A stretch of 64,000 bases of DNA from Aureimonas sp. AU12 (GTDB lineage Bacteria; Pseudomonadota; Alphaproteobacteria; Rhizobiales; Rhizobiaceae): contig NZ_BBWH01000027.1 in the NCBI RefSeq assembly GCF_001463705.1, positions 62,001 through 126,000 of the forward strand, written 5' to 3'. This document shows, in pieces, positions 17,571 through 26,357 of this stretch. The first letter of the stretch is position 1, and each line of letters opens with the position of its first letter. Under the pieces are notes generated by a model, which worked only from the letters and a program-made list of their open reading frames with translations, was not told where the DNA came from and made no database searches. The position numbers were made by a program, and so were the translations under genes.

Positions 17571-20500
17571 ATGAGCTTCTCCCGCTTCTTCATCGACCGC
17601 CCGGTCTTCGCCGGCGTCCTTTCCGTGCTGATCTTCCTCGGCGGTCTGCTGGCGATCTTCGCCCTGCCGATCAGCGAGTATCCGGACGTGGTGCCGCCCT
17701 CGGTCGTGGTGCGCGCCAACTATCCCGGCGCCAATCCGGCGGTGATCGCCGAGACGGTGGCGACGCCGCTGGAGGAGGCGATCAACGGCGTCGAGGGCAT
17801 GCTCTACATGTCCAGCCAGGCGACGACGGACGGGCTGATGACGCTCACCGTCACCTTCCGGCTCGGCACCGATCCCGATCAGGCGCAGCAGCTCGTGCAG
17901 AACCGCGTGAGCCAAGCCGAGCCGCGCCTGCCCGAGGAGGTGCGCCGCCTCGGCGTGTCCACCATCAAGTCCTCGCCCGACCTGATGCTGGTGGTGCACC
18001 TCACCTCGCCGAACGGGCGCTACGACCTGACCTACCTGCGCAACTATGCGCTTCTCAACGTGCGCGACCGGCTGGCCCGGATCGACGGCATGGGGCAGGT
18101 GCAGCTCTTCGGCGCCGGCGACTATTCGATGCGCGTCTGGCTCGACCCCGAGAAGACCGCCGAGCACGGCCTGTCGGCCGGCGACGTCGTGGCTGCCATC
18201 CGCGAGCAGAACGTGCAGGCTGCCGCCGGCGTCGTCGGCGCCTCGCCGAGCCTGCCCGGCATCGACTTCCAGCTCTCCGTCAACGCGCAGGGGCGCCTGA
18301 AGAGCACGGAGGAATTTGCCGACATCATCGTCAAGACCGACGCGGCCACCGGCGCGATCACCCGCATCCGCGATATCGGCCGGGTGGAGCTGGGCGCCGC
18401 CGAATACGCGCTGCGCTCTCTCCTGAACAACGAGCCGGCCGTCGCCATCCCGGTCTTCCAGGCACCCGGCTCCAACGCGATCGCCATCGCCGACGAGGTC
18501 CGCGCCACCATGGCCGAGATCAAGCGGACGATGCCGGACGGCGTCGACTACACGATCGTCTACGATACCACGCAGTTCGTGCGCGCCTCGATCGACGCCG
18601 TGGTTCACACGCTGCTGGAGGCCGTGCTCCTGGTGATTGTCGTCGTCATCCTCTTCCTGCAGACCTGGCGCGCCTCGATCATCCCGCTCCTTTCGGTGCC
18701 CGTCTCAATCGTCGGCACGTTTGCGGTGATGCATCTCCTCGGCTTCTCGATCAACGCGCTCAGCCTGTTCGGGCTGGTGCTCGCCATCGGCATCGTCGTC
18801 GACGACGCGATCGTGGTGGTCGAAAACGTCGAGCGCAACATCGAGAACGGGCTGGCGCCGCGCGAGGCGACCTATCAGGCGATGCGCGAAGTCTCCGGAC
18901 CGATCGTCGCCATCGCGCTCGTGCTCGTCGCGGTCTTCGTGCCGCTCGCTTTCATTTCCGGCCTGACGGGGCAGTTCTTCCGCCAGTTCGCGCTGACGCT
19001 GGCGATCTCCACCGTGATCTCGGCCTTCAACTCGCTGACGCTGTCGCCCGCTCTCGCGGCCCTGCTGCTGCGCGGCCACGACGCGCCGAAGGACCGGCTG
19101 ACGCGGATGATGGACTTTGCCTTCGGCTGGTTCTTTCGCGGCTTCAACCGGGTCTTCCGGGCGGGAACGCGCGCCTACGGCAACGGGGTCGCGGGCGTCA
19201 TCTCCCGCAAGACCGTGACGATGGCGCTCTATCTCGTGCTCGTCGGCCTCACCGTGGTTCTCTTCCGCACCGTTCCCGGCGGCTTCGTGCCGGCGCAGGA
19301 CAAGCAGTATCTCGTGGGCTTCGCGCAGCTGCCCGACGGCGCCTCGCTCGACCGCACGGAAGAGGTCGTGCGCCGCATGACCGACATCGCCCTGAAGGTG
19401 CCCGGCGTCGAAAGCACGATCGCCTTCCCCGGCCTGTCGATCAACGGCTTCACCAACTCCTCCAATGCCGGCGTCGTCTTCCTGACGCTGGCGCCGTTCG
19501 AGGACAGGCAGACGCCGGATCTGGCGGCCGGCGCCATCGCGGGCCGCCTCAACGGGGAGTTCGCGGGGGTGCAGGACGCGTTCACGGCGATCTTCCCGCC
19601 GCCGCCGGTGCAGGGGCTCGGCACGATCGGTGGCTTCAAGCTGCAGATCGAGGACCGGGCGGGCCAGGGCTACCGGCCGCTCGACGAGGCGGTCAAGGGC
19701 TTCCTCGCGGCAGCAAGGAGCGCGCCCGAACTGACCGGCCTCTTCTCGGGCTACCAGATCGACGTGCCGCAGCTCTTCGCCGATGTCGACCGCGCGCGCG
19801 CGCGCCAGCTCGACGTGCCCATCACCGCCATCTTCGACACGCTGCAGATCTATCTCGGCTCGCTCTACGTCAACGACTTCAACGAGTTCGGCCGGACCTA
19901 CTCGGTGCGGGTGCAGGCCGACGCCTCCTTCCGTGCGCGGGCCGAGGATATCGGCGCCCTGAAGGTGCGCTCAAGCTCGGGGGCGATGATCCCGCTCTCG
20001 GCGCTGCTCGAGGTCGACACCGTGGCCGGCCCCGAGCGCGCGCTGCGCTACAACGGCTTCCTCGCCGCCGACGTCAACGGCAACGCCGCGCCGGGCTTTT
20101 CGTCCGGCCAGGCGCGCGCCGCGGTGGAGCGGATCGCGGCCGAGACCCTGCCGCCCGGCTTCACCTTCGAGTGGACGGAGCTGACCTATCAGGAGATCAT
20201 CGCCGGCAATTCCGGGCTGGTGATCTTCCCGCTGGCGATCCTTCTCGTCTTCCTCGTGCTGGCCGCCCAATACGAAAGCCTGACGCTGCCGATCGCCATC
20301 CTCCTCATCGTGCCGCTCGGGCTTCTGGCGGCCATGGCGGGGGTCTGGCTGACGGCGGGCGACAACAACGTCTTCACCCAGATCGGCCTCATCGTCCTCG
20401 TCGGACTGTCGGCGAAGAACGCCATCCTCATCGTCGAGTTCGCCCACGAACTGGAGATGGGCGGCCGCACGCCGCTGGAGGCGGCGATCGAAGCCAGCCG

Positions 20501-20759
20501 GCTGCGGCTGCGCCCGATCCTGATGACCTCGCTCGCCTTCGTCATGGGCGTGCTGCCGCTCGTCCTCTCGACGGGCGCGGGTGCCGAGATGCGCTCGGCG
20601 ATGGGCGTCGCGGTGTTCTCGGGCATGATCGGAGTGACCCTGTTCGGCCTGTTCCTGACGCCGCTCTTCTACGTGCTCGTGCGGCGGATCGGTGGCAAGG
20701 GCCGGCCGGTCGAGGCCCCGGCGGTGCAGGCGGCGCCTGCCGCTCTCCAGCACCCTTGA
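17571..20759 (+). CDS. RND-family multidrug efflux pump, inner-membrane subunit
   Basis: HAE1-type RND transporter of 1062 residues with twelve membrane helices and two large periplasmic loops, exporting hydrophobic or amphiphilic compounds in exchange for protons. The proton-relay residues are all visible: Asp411-Asp412 in GIVVDDAIVVVENVERN (helix 4) and Lys949 in GLSAKNAILIVEFA (helix 10), equivalent to AcrB Asp407/Asp408 and Lys940. The ISEYPDVVPP segment after TM1 is typical of AcrB/MexB. AAGGGA precedes the ATG by 9 bases. It forms an operon with the adaptor and is presumably regulated by the TetR protein upstream. The channel partner must be encoded elsewhere. Confidence 0.96.
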   Translation: MSFSRFFIDRPVFAGVLSVLIFLGGLLAIFALPISEYPDVVPPSVVVRANYPGANPAVIAETVATPLEEAINGVEGMLYMSSQATTDGLMTLTVTFRLGTDPDQAQQLVQNRVSQAEPRLPEEVRRLGVSTIKSSPDLMLVVHLTSPNGRYDLTYLRNYALLNVRDRLARIDGMGQVQLFGAGDYSMRVWLDPEKTAEHGLSAGDVVAAIREQNVQAAAGVVGASPSLPGIDFQLSVNAQGRLKSTEEFADIIVKTDAATGAITRIRDIGRVELGAAEYALRSLLNNEPAVAIPVFQAPGSNAIAIADEVRATMAEIKRTMPDGVDYTIVYDTTQFVRASIDAVVHTLLEAVLLVIVVVILFLQTWRASIIPLLSVPVSIVGTFAVMHLLGFSINALSLFGLVLAIGIVVDDAIVVVENVERNIENGLAPREATYQAMREVSGPIVAIALVLVAVFVPLAFISGLTGQFFRQFALTLAISTVISAFNSLTLSPALAALLLRGHDAPKDRLTRMMDFAFGWFFRGFNRVFRAGTRAYGNGVAGVISRKTVTMALYLVLVGLTVVLFRTVPGGFVPAQDKQYLVGFAQLPDGASLDRTEEVVRRMTDIALKVPGVESTIAFPGLSINGFTNSSNAGVVFLTLAPFEDRQTPDLAAGAIAGRLNGEFAGVQDAFTAIFPPPPVQGLGTIGGFKLQIEDRAGQGYRPLDEAVKGFLAAARSAPELTGLFSGYQIDVPQLFADVDRARARQLDVPITAIFDTLQIYLGSLYVNDFNEFGRTYSVRVQADASFRARAEDIGALKVRSSSGAMIPLSALLEVDTVAGPERALRYNGFLAADVNGNAAPGFSSGQARAAVERIAAETLPPGFTFEWTELTYQEIIAGNSGLVIFPLAILLVFLVLAAQYESLTLPIAILLIVPLGLLAAMAGVWLTAGDNNVFTQIGLIVLVGLSAKNAILIVEFAHELEMGGRTPLEAAIEASRLRLRPILMTSLAFVMGVLPLVLSTGAGAEMRSAMGVAVFSGMIGVTLFGLFLTPLFYVLVRRIGGKGRPVEAPAVQAAPAALQHP

Positions 20760-20787
20760 GCCCCATCGGGGCTGGGCAAGGGCGGCG

Positions 20788-22062
20788 TCAGGCGTCGAAC
20801 CCTTCCGCCGCCCGGCCGAAGGCGACGCGCGGCCTCGTCGCGCCCGCCGCGCGGTGGATCGTGCCGGCCGGGCGTTCCATGACGAGGCGCCCGGTCTTCC
20901 AGGAGGCCAGCGGCTGGGCGATCCCACGCACGGCATCGGCGGGGCCGGTCGCGTCGAGAAGCACGAGATCGGCGGGGCCGCCGACGCGAAGACCGTCGTC
21001 GCGTCCCATGAGCTTCGCCGCATCGCACGAGACCATGGCGAAGACGGCTTCCATCTCGTCGTCGCGGGCAAGCTGCGCGACGTTCGCGTAGAGATTGGCC
21101 ATGCGGATGAGCGAGGCGTCGCCGAAGGGCGTGAACGGATTGAGGACGTTGTTCGTCGCGATCGTCGCGGTCACGCCCAGCCGCTTCATCAGATGGGCGG
21201 GCGCGACGCCGCGCGGGACGAGGCGGGTCCGGTCGCGTCCGGTGAGGAAGAGGTCGGTGGCCGGAAGCACGGTGAGCGCGATGCCGGCATCGGCCAGACG
21301 GCGGCCGACCGCTTCGGCCGCCTCCGGCGCCATTGCCGAGAGTTTCGTCGCATGGCCGACGGACACGCGCCCGCCATATCGCCGCCGCCCGGTCTCGGCG
21401 ATGATCGCGGGCAGGGCTGAACCGTCCGGGTCCAGATCGAAATCGACGTGGAAGTCGGCGCCCGTGCCGAACCGCTCCGCGAGGTCGAAGATGCCGGCGA
21501 CATGGGCGATCGGATCGGGATCGGTATAGGGGCAGCCGCCGACGAGATCGGCGCCGAGGCCGAGCGCCTGCGCCAGCATCGCCCCGGTCTCGGGTTCCTG
21601 CGTCAGTCCTTCCTGCGCGAAGGCGCAGATCTCGATGTCGATCGCATCGGCGGTGTCGGCCTTCAGGCGCAGGATCGCCTCCAGCGACCGCAGGCCGGCG
21701 CGCGGGTCGACCTCGACGAAGGTGCGCAGCGCGAGCGTGCCCTGCAGAATCGCCATGTCCACGACGCCTGCCGCACGGCGATACACGTCGTCCTGCGTAA
21801 ACGCCGCCTTGGCCCGCGCGGTCTCGCGCACCGCCTCGCTCAGCGTTCCCTCGCAGACGGTGCAGCGATCGAGGATACAGGCCTTGTCGAGATGGATATG
21901 GACATCGACGAAGCCGGGAAAGACGAACCGGCCCTCGGCGTCGCGTTCGGGCGCCTCGCATCGAAGGCCGGGCTCCATCGCGGCGATGCGCCCTCCCGCC
22001 AAGCCGATATCGACGAGGCCCCCACCGGCCTCGATGCGCGCGTTTCGCAGGACGAAATCCAT
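20788..22062 (-). CDS. cytosine-deaminase-like amidohydrolase
   Basis: Metal-dependent hydrolase (about 424 residues) of the CodA/TrzA/AtzC group, which deaminates or hydrolyses N-heterocycles. The metal motif FVDVHIHLDK (His55, His57) is at the N-terminus, followed by FHVDFDLD, GHATKLS and the TNNVLNPFTPFGD block that corresponds to the HDDVFDPWYPLG segment of cytosine deaminase. The first Asp of that block is replaced by Asn, so chemistry may differ. I prefer the ATG at 22062, which has AAGGAAG five bases upstream, over an ATG at 22077 that overlaps the stop of the preceding gene. It is the second gene of a leftward pair with the GGT-family enzyme. Confidence 0.85.
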   Translation of the reverse strand: MDFVLRNARIEAGGGLVDIGLAGGRIAAMEPGLRCEAPERDAEGRFVFPGFVDVHIHLDKACILDRCTVCEGTLSEAVRETARAKAAFTQDDVYRRAAGVVDMAILQGTLALRTFVEVDPRAGLRSLEAILRLKADTADAIDIEICAFAQEGLTQEPETGAMLAQALGLGADLVGGCPYTDPDPIAHVAGIFDLAERFGTGADFHVDFDLDPDGSALPAIIAETGRRRYGGRVSVGHATKLSAMAPEAAEAVGRRLADAGIALTVLPATDLFLTGRDRTRLVPRGVAPAHLMKRLGVTATIATNNVLNPFTPFGDASLIRMANLYANVAQLARDDEMEAVFAMVSCDAAKLMGRDDGLRVGGPADLVLLDATGPADAVRGIAQPLASWKTGRLVMERPAGTIHRAAGATRPRVAFGRAAEGFDA

Positions 22063-22073
22063 CACGGCTTCCT

Positions 22074-23684
22074 TCATATTTCGGGGAAGGCGAGGGCGCA
22101 GCCGTCGCTTCTCGGGTCGTGCGCGCCGCTGACGCCTCCGGCCTCGTCGATGGCGATGACGCCCGCCTGCCCGGCGAGCGGGCTGAGGGCGGGGATGGCG
22201 GCGACCTCGTGGCCGCGCCGCGCCAGCGCCCGGAACGTCTCCTCGCTCGCCGAGGCTTCCAGCTTCAGACTGTCGCGGGCATCGGAGAACGTTCGCCCGA
22301 GCAGGAAGCGCGGCGCGGCGAGCGCCGAGCGCGGGTCGAGCCCGTGGTCGATCAGCCGCGAGAGGAGCACCGCCAGCGTCTGCGGCTGGCCGTCGGCGCC
22401 CTGCGTTCCATAGACGAGCGCCGGCTTTCCCCCGCGCATCGCGAGGCCGGGATTGAGCGTGTAGAAGGGGCGCTTGCCCGGCTGGAGCCGGTTCGGGCCA
22501 TCGGATCGATCGAACGCGGCGCCGCGGTTCTGCCAGAGGATGCCGGTGTCGCCGGCGACCACGCCGCTTCCCCAGTCGTAGTAGAGGCTCTGGAGCAGCG
22601 CGACGCTGCGCCCCTGGCCGTCCACGACCCCGATGAACGCCGTGTCGCCGCTGCGCACGACATGCGGCCAGGCAAGCGCCATCGCCGGATCGATCGACGC
22701 CGCCTTGCGGGCGAGACGCTCGGGATCGAGCATCTCGCGCAACGGGACATCGACGAAATCGGGATCGGCGATCGCGCCCCGATCGAGGAAGGCGCGTTTC
22801 ACCGCCTCGACGCAGAGATGCAGGAAGTCCGGTCCGGCGGGATCGAGGCCCGACAACTGGAGGCGATCGAGAATTCCCATGATCGCCAGGGTCGTCGCGC
22901 CTTGCGTCGGGGGTGGTGGGGCCAGAAGCGTGAGGTCGCGGTAGCGGATCGACAGCGGCGAGGCCTCGCGGGTCCGGGTGGCGGCGAGATCGGCGGCGTC
23001 GATCGGCGACCCCGCGGCCGCCAGACCCGCCGCGATGGCAGCGGCGAGTTCCCCCTCGTAGAACGCGCGCGCACCTTGGTCTGCGATGGTGCGCAGGCTC
23101 GCGGCGAGACGCGGCTGGCGAAAGGGCAGGGCGTCGCCCCCCGGCTCGAAATGCGCGTCGAACTCCGTCCAGTCGGAACGCTCGGCAGCGCGAAAATCCA
23201 GCCAGAAGCGTTGTGAGCCGGACATCGCGAAGCCATCACCCGCCAACGCGATCGCATCATCGAGAAGCGCGCCGAGCCCTTCGCGACCGTTCCACCAGCG
23301 GCGGGAATAGGCGAGCGCGTGATCCCACGAATCCACGAGGCCGGCGGTGGTCAGGGCCGAGAGCGGGCCGCGCACCGGGATGGGGTCGGCATCGGGCAGT
23401 CGCCGCGCCGCCTGCCCGATGCCGAGGAACGAGGTCGTGCGGCCGGTGCGATCGCCGACCATCCAGACCGCGTCGCCGCCGAGGCCGCAGAAATGGGGAT
23501 AGGTCACCGACAACGCGGCCCCGGCCGCCACGGCCGCTTCGATCGCGTTGCCGCCGCGCGCGAGGATCCGCAGGCCTGCCTCGCTCGCAAGCCGGTGCGG
23601 CGTCGTCACCATGGCGCGACCGGGTGCCGGCGCGATCGGAGCCGAGGTCGGATGAGGGGAGGCGGGGCGTTCGGAGGCCGTCAT
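22074..23684 (-). CDS. gamma-glutamyltransferase-family Ntn hydrolase
   Basis: Self-cleaving N-terminal-nucleophile hydrolase of 536 residues. The predicted nucleophile is Thr348 in SGDTAFIGVVD, at the place of TTHxxVVD in classical GGTs; here the His is Phe and the second Thr is Ala, so it is a divergent member. GGNAIEAAVAAGAAL and the FCGLGGDAVWM blocks match the large subunit. No signal peptide is visible, unlike periplasmic glutathione GGTs, which points to a cytoplasmic amidase. HpxW (oxamate amidohydrolase) is a known cytoplasmic member in purine degradation, and the N-heterocycle neighbours here make such a role plausible. The start at 23684 follows AGAGAGA by five bases. The gene is divergent from a GntR regulator. 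Confidence 0.85.
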   Translation of the reverse strand: MTASERPASPHPTSAPIAPAPGRAMVTTPHRLASEAGLRILARGGNAIEAAVAAGAALSVTYPHFCGLGGDAVWMVGDRTGRTTSFLGIGQAARRLPDADPIPVRGPLSALTTAGLVDSWDHALAYSRRWWNGREGLGALLDDAIALAGDGFAMSGSQRFWLDFRAAERSDWTEFDAHFEPGGDALPFRQPRLAASLRTIADQGARAFYEGELAAAIAAGLAAAGSPIDAADLAATRTREASPLSIRYRDLTLLAPPPPTQGATTLAIMGILDRLQLSGLDPAGPDFLHLCVEAVKRAFLDRGAIADPDFVDVPLREMLDPERLARKAASIDPAMALAWPHVVRSGDTAFIGVVDGQGRSVALLQSLYYDWGSGVVAGDTGILWQNRGAAFDRSDGPNRLQPGKRPFYTLNPGLAMRGGKPALVYGTQGADGQPQTLAVLLSRLIDHGLDPRSALAAPRFLLGRTFSDARDSLKLEASASEETFRALARRGHEVAAIPALSPLAGQAGVIAIDEAGGVSGAHDPRSDGCALAFPEI

Positions 23685-23788
23685 GCGGATCTCTCTTGCA
23701 GGGAGCGTGCCGTGTTGCAGGTCTTTGGCGGGGAGCAAGGCGATCGTGCCGATCCGCAACAGGGGCCGACCATCGCCCTATGACAAGT

Positions 23789-23820
23789 GTATGCGATCTC
23801 GTCCATCCGCGTATGCAATC
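23789..23820. promoter_or_regulatory. direct repeat GTATGC(G/A)ATC, possible GntR operator
   Basis: GTATGCGATC (23789-23798) and GTATGCAATC (23811-23820) differ at one base and are spaced 22 bases start to start, about two helical turns, so both face the same side. They lie in the control region between the GGT-family gene and the GntR gene. A related GCATGCAATT occurs before the ABC binding-protein gene near 24728. Confidence 0.4.
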
Positions 23821-23908
23821 GGGCCTGGAACAATGCTTTGAAGTCGCGTCCGTGGACCTGCTATGGCTGGACCGACCTCGTCCACCAACGGAAAGCCGCC
23901 CGTCGCCC

Positions 23909-24643
23909 ATGGATGCCTCGAACCGCGCACTTGTCATCTGCCGCGCCATCCGCCGCGCCATTCTGGAACAGGCGCTGGCACCCGGCGACAAGCTGCCCGA
24001 GGACACGCTCGGCGAACGGTTCGGCGTCAGCCGCACCATCGCGCGTCATGCGCTCGGCCAGTTGGCGTCCGAAGGGCTCGTCGAGCTGCGGCGCAACCGC
24101 ATCGCCCTCGTCGCCACGCCGTCCTTCGAGGAGGCGCGCGACGAGTTCGACATCCGGCGCGAGCTCGAGCGTCTCGTCGTGCGCGCCCTCTGCGGCACGC
24201 TGTCGCCGCAACAGGTGGCCGACCTCGAAGCCCATGTCGCGGAAGAGGAAAAGGCGCGCGGCGGGCCGCAGGCCAACTCGATCCGGCTGGCCACCGAATT
24301 CCACGTCAAGCTCGCCGAGATGACCGGCAAGCCGACCTTGACGCGCTACGTGCGCGAAATCGCCTATCGCTCCAGCCTGTCGCTGGCGACCTTCGGGCGT
24401 CCGCATTCGTCGGAATGCGCGGTGTCCGAGCACCGCGCCGTCATCGCCGCGCTGGCCGGGGGCGACGGCGATACGGCGGCAGCGCTCATGGCGGACCATC
24501 TCGACCAGGTCGCCTCCCGCGCCTTCCTGAAGATGCCGCAATCGCGCGGCGACCTCATGGACATCCTCGGCCCCTACGCGGACGCCGAGCGGCCCGTGCC
24601 GGTGGACCGGCGGACGCGGCGGCCCGCCGGCGGAGCGGCCTGA
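23909..24643 (+). CDS. GntR-family (FCD domain) regulator of the catabolic island
   Basis: Transcription factor of 244 residues. The N-terminal winged helix (about residues 8-72) has PGDKLPEDTLGERFGVSRTIARHALGQL..., and the C-terminal FCD helical domain carries the metal/ligand His residues in EFHVKLAEM, EHRAVIAAL and MADHLDQV. FCD regulators usually sense small carboxylates or catabolic intermediates. The frame is open far upstream; I chose ATG 23909, which starts just before the winged helix, because upstream residues are not domain-like. It sits centrally, divergent from the hydrolase pair and upstream of the transport/PLP/hydantoinase genes, so it probably controls both arms. Confidence 0.87.
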   Translation: MDASNRALVICRAIRRAILEQALAPGDKLPEDTLGERFGVSRTIARHALGQLASEGLVELRRNRIALVATPSFEEARDEFDIRRELERLVVRALCGTLSPQQVADLEAHVAEEEKARGGPQANSIRLATEFHVKLAEMTGKPTLTRYVREIAYRSSLSLATFGRPHSSECAVSEHRAVIAALAGGDGDTAAALMADHLDQVASRAFLKMPQSRGDLMDILGPYADAERPVPVDRRTRRPAGGAA

Positions 24644-24727
24644 AGGCCGGGACCGCGCAGACGAGCGCTCCGCCGAGATTTTGCTTTGCAGATCGCAGAT
24701 TCACACGTACACATTGCTTCACGAAGT

Positions 24728-24746
24728 GCATGCAATTCATCTGCAT
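24728..24746. promoter_or_regulatory. inverted repeat ATGCA-N7-TGCAT before the ABC genes
   Basis: ATGCA (24730-24734) and TGCAT (24742-24746) form an inverted repeat about 80 bases before the binding-protein start, in an AT-richer stretch. The GCATGCAATT at its left resembles the direct repeats in front of the GntR gene, so a shared regulator is possible. Confidence 0.35.
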
Positions 24747-24817
24747 AATTGCTGAGCATCTGGTGCGCAAATCCTGTGCGGATGCTCCGGTCCCATCCCG
24801 TCGTCGAAGGAGCCCTC

Positions 24818-25600
24818 ATGATCCGCAACATCATCGCCGCTCTCGCCATGGCCGCCGCCATCGCCAGCCCTGCTTCCGCCAAGACGCTGACCGTCGGCGC
24901 CAACATCGGCAACGTGCCCTGGGAGTTCCAGAACGAAGCCTCCGAAACCGTCGGCTTCGAGGTCGAGCTGGTGCGCGAAGTCGCCAAGCGCCTCGGCTAC
25001 GACGAGGTCGCGTTCGAGAACATCCCGTTCAACGGCCTGTTCTCCGCGGTCCAGTCGGGCCGGATCGACGCGGCGGTCTCCTCGATCACCATTACCAAGA
25101 AGCGCCTGGAATCGGTCTCCTTCGCCCAGCCCTACTACGACAGCGACCAGTCGCTTTCCGTGCTCAAGGCCTCGGGCATCGAGGGGCTGAAGGGCCTCGA
25201 CGGCAAGACGGTCGGCGTCGACACGGGCTCGACCGGCGACATCTGGGCGACCGAGCACCAGAAGGAATACGGCATCGCCGACATCCGCCGCTTCGAGGGT
25301 CTGTCGCCCGCGATGCTGGATCTCGCGGCCGGTCGCATCGACGGCTACATTTCCGACATTCCGGCCGTCGCCTACTACATCAAGGACAAGCCGCAATACG
25401 CCGTCGTCGAGCGCATCAAGACCGGCGAGCAGTATTCGATCATGTTCGCCAAGGATTCGCCGTTGGCCGCCGAGGCCACGAAGGCGATCGGCGAGCTGAA
25501 GGCGGACGGCTTCCTTTCCAAGCTGCATGAGACCTGGTTCGGCTCCGCGCCCGACGCCTCGACCTCGACGGCGACCAACGCCGAGATGCCGAAGCTCTGA
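24818..25600 (+). CDS. ABC transporter substrate-binding protein, polar amino acid type
   Basis: Periplasmic binding protein of 260 residues, family 3 (polar amino acids and related zwitterions). It has a signal peptide (MIRNIIAALAMAAAIASPASA), then LTVGANIGNVPWEF, VGFEVELVREVAKRLG and SSITITKKRLESVSFAQPYY, all typical of the family. GAAGGAG is five bases before the ATG. It is the first gene of the rightward arm, about 175 bases after the GntR gene. Ligand is unknown; the neighbouring hydrolases suggest a cyclic amide, ureido or amidated compound. Confidence 0.92.
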   Translation: MIRNIIAALAMAAAIASPASAKTLTVGANIGNVPWEFQNEASETVGFEVELVREVAKRLGYDEVAFENIPFNGLFSAVQSGRIDAAVSSITITKKRLESVSFAQPYYDSDQSLSVLKASGIEGLKGLDGKTVGVDTGSTGDIWATEHQKEYGIADIRRFEGLSPAMLDLAAGRIDGYISDIPAVAYYIKDKPQYAVVERIKTGEQYSIMFAKDSPLAAEATKAIGELKADGFLSKLHETWFGSAPDASTSTATNAEMPKL

Positions 25601-25667
25601 TCGGCGGTCTACCCTTCATCGGAGGCGCGACGCCTCCGATGATCCTCCGGCAAGCGACGGCAGCCCG

Positions 25668-26342
25668 ATGGACATCGTCACCACCTTCTTCAACATCGAC
25701 GTTCTCGTGCGCTACTTCCCCCTTCTGCTCGAAGGGCTGGGGCGCACGGTCCTGCTCGGCGCCCTGTCGATCGTCTTCGGCCTTGCCGGCGGCCTCTTCT
25801 TGGCACTCGTCCGGCTCTACGCGAAGACGCCGTTCCGGATCCTGGCGGTCGCCTATATCGACGTCTTCCGGGCATTGCCCGTGCTCGTCTGGCTGATCGT
25901 CGTCTATTACGCGCTGCCCTTCGTCGGCATCCGCTTCTCGCCCTTCTTCGCCGCCTGCTTCGCGCTCTCGACGGTGTCGAGCGCCTACACGGCCGAGATC
26001 TTCCGCGCCGGCATCGAGGCGATCCCGCGCGGCCAGTTCGAGGCGGCCAACGCGCTGGGGCTGCACGCCTACCGACGGATGCGACATGTGATCCTGCCGC
26101 AGGCGATCCGCGTCATCGTACCGCCGCTCACCAACAATTCGATCAACGTCATGAAGGACACCGCGCTCGCCTCGGTGGTCGCCCTGCCGGATCTCCTGAA
26201 ACAGGCGACGCAGGCGCAGGCGCTGGCCGCCAATCCGACGCCGCTGATCGGCGCCGCCATCCTCTATCTAATCATTCTCCTGCCGATGGTCCGTCTCGTC
26301 GCAAGGTTCGAACGCGGCTACGCCCGGCAGGGACAGCGCTGA
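25668..26342 (+). CDS. ABC transporter permease, polar amino acid type
   Basis: Inner-membrane permease of the HisM/GlnP type with about five membrane helices (224 residues). The cytoplasmic coupling loop EAANALGLHAYRRMRHVILPQAIRVIVPP matches the EAA motif. The start at ATG 25668 gives the usual short N-terminus; an upstream start would add 47 Arg/Pro-rich residues. The partner binding protein precedes it, but no ATP-binding subunit and no second permease is present in the island. A homodimer using an ATPase encoded elsewhere is the simplest reading. Confidence 0.92.
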   Translation: MDIVTTFFNIDVLVRYFPLLLEGLGRTVLLGALSIVFGLAGGLFLALVRLYAKTPFRILAVAYIDVFRALPVLVWLIVVYYALPFVGIRFSPFFAACFALSTVSSAYTAEIFRAGIEAIPRGQFEAANALGLHAYRRMRHVILPQAIRVIVPPLTNNSINVMKDTALASVVALPDLLKQATQAQALAANPTPLIGAAILYLIILLPMVRLVARFERGYARQGQR

Positions 26343-26357
26343 CCGAAAGCCGACTCC

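Noticed and set aside
15978-18608. Minus-strand open frame of 876 codons across the RND operon
   Set aside because: It crosses several real genes and intergenic gaps and shows no family blocks.
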